Source of the DNA: RH2-MAG17b sp035945515
GTDB lineage: Bacteria > Acidobacteriota > Terriglobia > UBA7540
NCBI GenBank assembly: GCA_035945515.1
Contig: DASZAE010000366.1
Span: 1 to 8,039 of the forward strand
DNA: 8,039 bases
Direction: 5' to 3'
Part shown: positions 5,111-8,039 of the stretch, in pieces
Position numbering within the stretch: position 1 is the stretch's first letter
How the letters are laid out: each line of letters starts with the position of its first letter
The notes under the pieces: model-generated
What the model saw: the letters and a program-made list of their open reading frames with translations, nothing else
Told to the model about the DNA's origin: nothing
Database searches by the model: none
Program-made: the position numbers and the translations under genes

Positions 5111-6481
5111 TCACAATCCGTATTTCTTCACATAGTGCCGGTATGAGCGATACGAAATGCGCAGCAGCTCGGCGGCGCGAGTGCCCACCCCGTCTGCCTT
5201 GCGCAGCGCCTCGAGCAAATACTCCTTTTCCATCGCCGCGACGGAGGCTTCGAAATCAAGACCTTCGTCGGGAAACGACGGGGTCTTCTGCGGATGCGCC
5301 TCATTCTTGCGCACGGACTCGGGCAGGTGATCCGCGCGCAGCAAGCGGTCCTCAGGCGAGGCAAAGGCAACCGCCCGTTCGAGAGCGTTTTCGAGCTCCC
5401 GCACGTTCCCTGGCCAAGAATAGCTCTTCATCCGCTCCAAGGCCGCCGGCTCAATGCTGTTGAGCGGCTTTGCCATCTGTTGCGCAAATTTAGTTAGAAA
5501 GTGAGTGGCCAGCAGGTCAATATCATCAGGGCGTTCCCGCAGCGGGGGCACATGGACGGGAATCACACTTACGCGGTAGTAAAAGTCCTCTCGGAATTCA
5601 CCGGCTTCAACCATCGCTTTAAGATCCCGGTTAGTAAGAGCAATTAAACGAACATCGACTGGAATATCAGCTACGCCGCCGAGCCGCCTCACTTTGCGCT
5701 CTTGCAGTACCCGGAGCAGCTTCACCTGCATGGACAAGCTCATCTCGCCGATTTCGTCCAGCAGCAGCGTGCCGCCGTCGGCGGATTCAATAATGCCCTT
5801 CTTACTCGCGTCGGCGCCGGTAAAAGCCCCCTTCAAATAACCGAAAAGCTCGCTTTCAAGTAAAGTCTCAGGAAATGCTCCGCAGTTAATGGAAATAAAA
5901 GGTTTATCTCGCCTAAGGCTCGCCTCGTGAAGCGCCCTCGCCACCAGTTCCTTGCCGGTGCCGCTTTCGCCTGTGACCAGCACGGTACTGTTAGTGGGTC
6001 CCACATTGCGAAGAGTCTCCAGGAGCTTCTGCATCCAGCGCCCGTGACCCACAATGTGATCCTGGGCGAAGGCGCGCAGCAATTCGCGCCGGAGGCTGCG
6101 GTTCTCTTCCCTTATCGCAATCTCTTCGAGCGCCCGATTGACTACCAGCTTCAATTCTTCGATCAGCCGGTCAGTTTTGATCACATACCGGTAGGCGCCC
6201 AGATTTAGCGCGTCAATAGCGGTGGAGACTGTGGGCACTGCCGTAATGAGGATAAACAGCGCGGAACTGCGGGTTGCCCGGGCGCATTCTAGCAGCTCGA
6301 TGCCCGTCAGCTCTGGCATACGGATGTCTGAAATGATGACGTCGTAGATGCGTGTTTCAATCTTCTGCCGGGCCATCTCGCCGCGCGTGGCAGTCTCAAC
6401 GTCGTGTCCCTCGCGCCTGAAGGCGATCTCGAGAAGCTGGCAGAGCGACTCTTCGTCATCGACAATTAATAATCGCGCCAT
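5111..6481 (-). CDS. Sigma-54-dependent response regulator, NtrC/PilR type
   Basis: The product has 456 residues with the classic three-domain layout. The receiver domain (about 3-117) has D8/D9, phosphoacceptor D52 in SDIRMP, T80 and K102, though K102 is followed by threonine rather than the usual proline. The AAA+ sigma-54 activator domain (about 143-370) has Walker A GESGTGKE (171-178), GAFTGA (218-223) for sigma-54 contact, Walker B LLLDEIG (239-245), FREDFYYR carrying the arginine finger and a WPGNVREL sensor-II motif. A Fis-type helix-turn-helix (RAAELLRISYRSYRHYVKKYGL region) ends the protein. When phosphorylated by its partner kinase it should remodel sigma-54 RNA polymerase at distant-bound promoters. 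The ATG at 6481 is chosen because GGAA lies six bases upstream; a TTG four codons earlier lacks a site. It follows the kinase gene by 39 nt. PilR is the closest named relative I can suggest; the regulon is unknown. Confidence 0.93.
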   Translation of the reverse strand: MARLLIVDDEESLCQLLEIAFRREGHDVETATRGEMARQKIETRIYDVIISDIRMPELTGIELLECARATRSSALFILITAVPTVSTAIDALNLGAYRYVIKTDRLIEELKLVVNRALEEIAIREENRSLRRELLRAFAQDHIVGHGRWMQKLLETLRNVGPTNSTVLVTGESGTGKELVARALHEASLRRDKPFISINCGAFPETLLESELFGYLKGAFTGADASKKGIIESADGGTLLLDEIGEMSLSMQVKLLRVLQERKVRRLGGVADIPVDVRLIALTNRDLKAMVEAGEFREDFYYRVSVIPVHVPPLRERPDDIDLLATHFLTKFAQQMAKPLNSIEPAALERMKSYSWPGNVRELENALERAVAFASPEDRLLRADHLPESVRKNEAHPQKTPSFPDEGLDFEASVAAMEKEYLLEALRKADGVGTRAAELLRISYRSYRHYVKKYGL

Positions 6482-6520
6482 ATTAATTTCCAAAAGCTGT
6501 TTCGCGCCCGCGCCGGCTGG

Positions 6521-8038
6521 CTATTCGCTCAAGGTCATGATGCTTTCTTCTTGCTCGCGCGGCAGCTCAATCGAGAAAACCGTTCCTTCGCCAGGGGTTG
6601 AGCTGACCTGAATATCGCCGCGATGCGCTTTCACGATTTGATAGCTGATGGCCAAGCCCAGCCCCGTTCCGTTCTGAAAACGCGAGTGGAAAGGCTCAAA
6701 CACCTGCTCAAGCTGCGCGGCTTTCATGCCGACGCCGGTGTCGGCAATGTGCACGAAAACCTTGCGGGGATGACCGTCTTGAATCTCCGCAGTCAGCTTG
6801 CCGCCATCTGGCATGGCCTTCAGAGAATTATTGCAGATGTTCCAGAAAACCTGGCGTATTTTGTCCGTGTCCACGCTTGCCATCACGGCGCCTTGAGGGA
6901 AAATGCGATTGACCTGATGGCGGGAACCGAATAGCGGATTATGCTTGAGCAGTAAAAGCGTTTCGTCGAGAAGGCGAGCCAGATCAACAGGGCGGAATTC
7001 AAAGCGATGGTCGCGCGCATACACCAGGAATTCGGAGATGAGTTTGTCCAGGCGGGCGGACTCGCGGCTTACAATTCCCATCAGCTTTGCTTGATCCTCA
7101 TCCATGCTGGTGATGGCTTCTAGCAGCTTCACTGAGCCTGAGATGGACGCCAGCGGATTGCGCACTTCGTGAGCGATGCCAGCCGCCATGCGGCCGAGCG
7201 TGACCATGCGGTTCTTCATCTGGTCTTCGGCTTCCCGCTGCTTTTCGTCGGTGAGATCCTGGAACGTATAGATATAGCCCACCACGTCGTCAGGCGCCAC
7301 TTTCAAGGGCGCTTCCGAAATGCCGAGCACGCGCGGCTCGCCATCCGGATGGCGGTAGAGCGCCTCATGGCGCGTGTAGGGCGGAAAGGCTGTCGGGCTG
7401 GCGCCTCGCGTCCGCAAGCCATCTTGCAGCACGGTGTAAATCGGTCTGCTGCGCAGGTCATCGGCTTTCAGTCCCAGGATATGCTCTCCGGCGGGGTTCA
7501 CGATCTGGATAGTGCCCTCAAGGTCTGTTGTAATCAAGCCGCCGCGCATACTCTCAATAATATTTTCGTTGAGCGCCTGGAGGCTTGCCACCTCGCCGGC
7601 TTTTACCCTTAATTCCTTGCCCGTCCTGCGCAGGCTTTCAGCCAGATAGCTGGAAAGATAGGCCACGGCGAAGAAGCCAAACAGCGTGGCCAGAATCTTG
7701 AATTCAAACGTTTCGAGGTCTACCGGCAAGGACGCAGGCGCGATGATCCGCTCGACCGAGGGATGAAGCCTCGTGAACCCCGGATAAAATCCGGGAAGAT
7801 AAGCTAAGCCGAGCACCACGCCCATGCAGAGGAAGCTTGCGCCGGCAAGCACAAAAGCCTGCGAACGCGGAAGCACGACACTGGCCATAATAACTGCGAG
7901 GAAATAAAGCGAAAGGTAATTGCTCTCCAGGTTCCCCGTAACGTGGACCACCAAAGTGATTAGAACGATGTCGCCGCAAATCTGAATGTATGCCTGAAGG
8001 GCGAGATCGCGGCTGAGCTGGCTGTAAATGAGGTAGAA
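6521..8038 (-). CDS. PilS-like membrane sensor histidine kinase (5' end beyond window)
   Basis: The reading frame stays open to the right edge, giving 505 visible residues; the N-terminus is missing. Hydrophobic helices lie at about 18-36, 42-60, 62-82 and 112-130 of the visible part. The first stretch (LQAYIQICGDIVLITLVVH, then VTGNLES) resembles the multi-helix sensor region of PilS. A coiled linker leads to a PAS domain (about 158-268), then the HisKA box AHEVRNPLASISG with H290, and a HATPase domain with N-box NICNNSLKAM (N404), G1 DTGVGM (433-438) and G2 TGLGLAI (458-464). It should autophosphorylate H290 and pass the phosphate to D52 of the adjacent regulator. An internal TTG at 7954 gives an apparent start, but it falls inside the membrane region. 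Family members with this layout control type IV pili or other sigma-54 regulons; the signal here is unknown. Confidence 0.92.
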   Translation of the reverse strand, partial: FYLIYSQLSRDLALQAYIQICGDIVLITLVVHVTGNLESNYLSLYFLAVIMASVVLPRSQAFVLAGASFLCMGVVLGLAYLPGFYPGFTRLHPSVERIIAPASLPVDLETFEFKILATLFGFFAVAYLSSYLAESLRRTGKELRVKAGEVASLQALNENIIESMRGGLITTDLEGTIQIVNPAGEHILGLKADDLRSRPIYTVLQDGLRTRGASPTAFPPYTRHEALYRHPDGEPRVLGISEAPLKVAPDDVVGYIYTFQDLTDEKQREAEDQMKNRMVTLGRMAAGIAHEVRNPLASISGSVKLLEAITSMDEDQAKLMGIVSRESARLDKLISEFLVYARDHRFEFRPVDLARLLDETLLLLKHNPLFGSRHQVNRIFPQGAVMASVDTDKIRQVFWNICNNSLKAMPDGGKLTAEIQDGHPRKVFVHIADTGVGMKAAQLEQVFEPFHSRFQNGTGLGLAISYQIVKAHRGDIQVSSTPGEGTVFSIELPREQEESIMTLSE

Positions 8039-8039
8039 A

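Noticed and set aside
7952..7954. TTG start for the sensor kinase
   Set aside because: The frame continues upstream to the window edge with PilS-like membrane sequence, so the true start is outside the window.

Overview
The window looks like a chromosomal segment of a free-living bacterium with a GC-rich genome (60-base lines I counted in the larger genes are 63-68% G+C). The gene set fits Acidobacteriota or a related deep-branching Gram-negative group: a CarD-type RNA polymerase-binding regulator, a YprB-like exonuclease with a helical-repeat tail, a PilS/PilR-type sigma-54 two-component pair, a PEP-CTERM surface protein, and dispersed intergenic repeats containing 'tgtcattctgag' next to 'gaagaatct'. 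The taxon is an inference; there is no rRNA or marker gene to confirm it.

Layout from left to right. 1-267 (minus): N-terminal part of a CarD-family regulator that runs off the left edge. 475-1749 (plus): DEDD-family exonuclease (RNase_H_2/YprB type), divergent from carD. 1750-2162: gene-free stretch holding a decayed copy of the 3' end of an SDR gene, then a 25-bp perfect hairpin. 2163-3122 (plus): secreted HAF-repeat protein with a PEP-CTERM-like tail. 3123-3529: gene-free stretch with several stem-loops and a third copy of the hairpin arm. 3530-4339 (minus): intact SDR oxidoreductase. 4340-4592: dispersed repeats. 4593-5078, 5111-6481 and 6521-8038 (all minus): a probable operon, transcribed as sensor kinase (5' end beyond the window), NtrC/PilR-type response regulator, and a small secreted protein of unknown function.

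The kinase and regulator almost certainly form one phosphorelay: a membrane/PAS sensor phosphorylates a sigma-54 activator whose ATPase core is intact. Its targets are not visible here. The small secreted protein 32 nt downstream may share the transcript.

The most unusual part is 1789-3610. The PEP-CTERM gene, lower in G+C than its neighbours, lies between two diverged copies (about 85% identical) of the same block, made of the last 26 codons of the SDR gene plus about 60 bp beyond its stop. Copies of a 24-28 nt repeat lie just inside these blocks. This resembles the scar of an insertion or unequal exchange that brought a surface-protein cassette in at the 3' end of the SDR gene. No integrase or transposase is present, so the mechanism is unknown.
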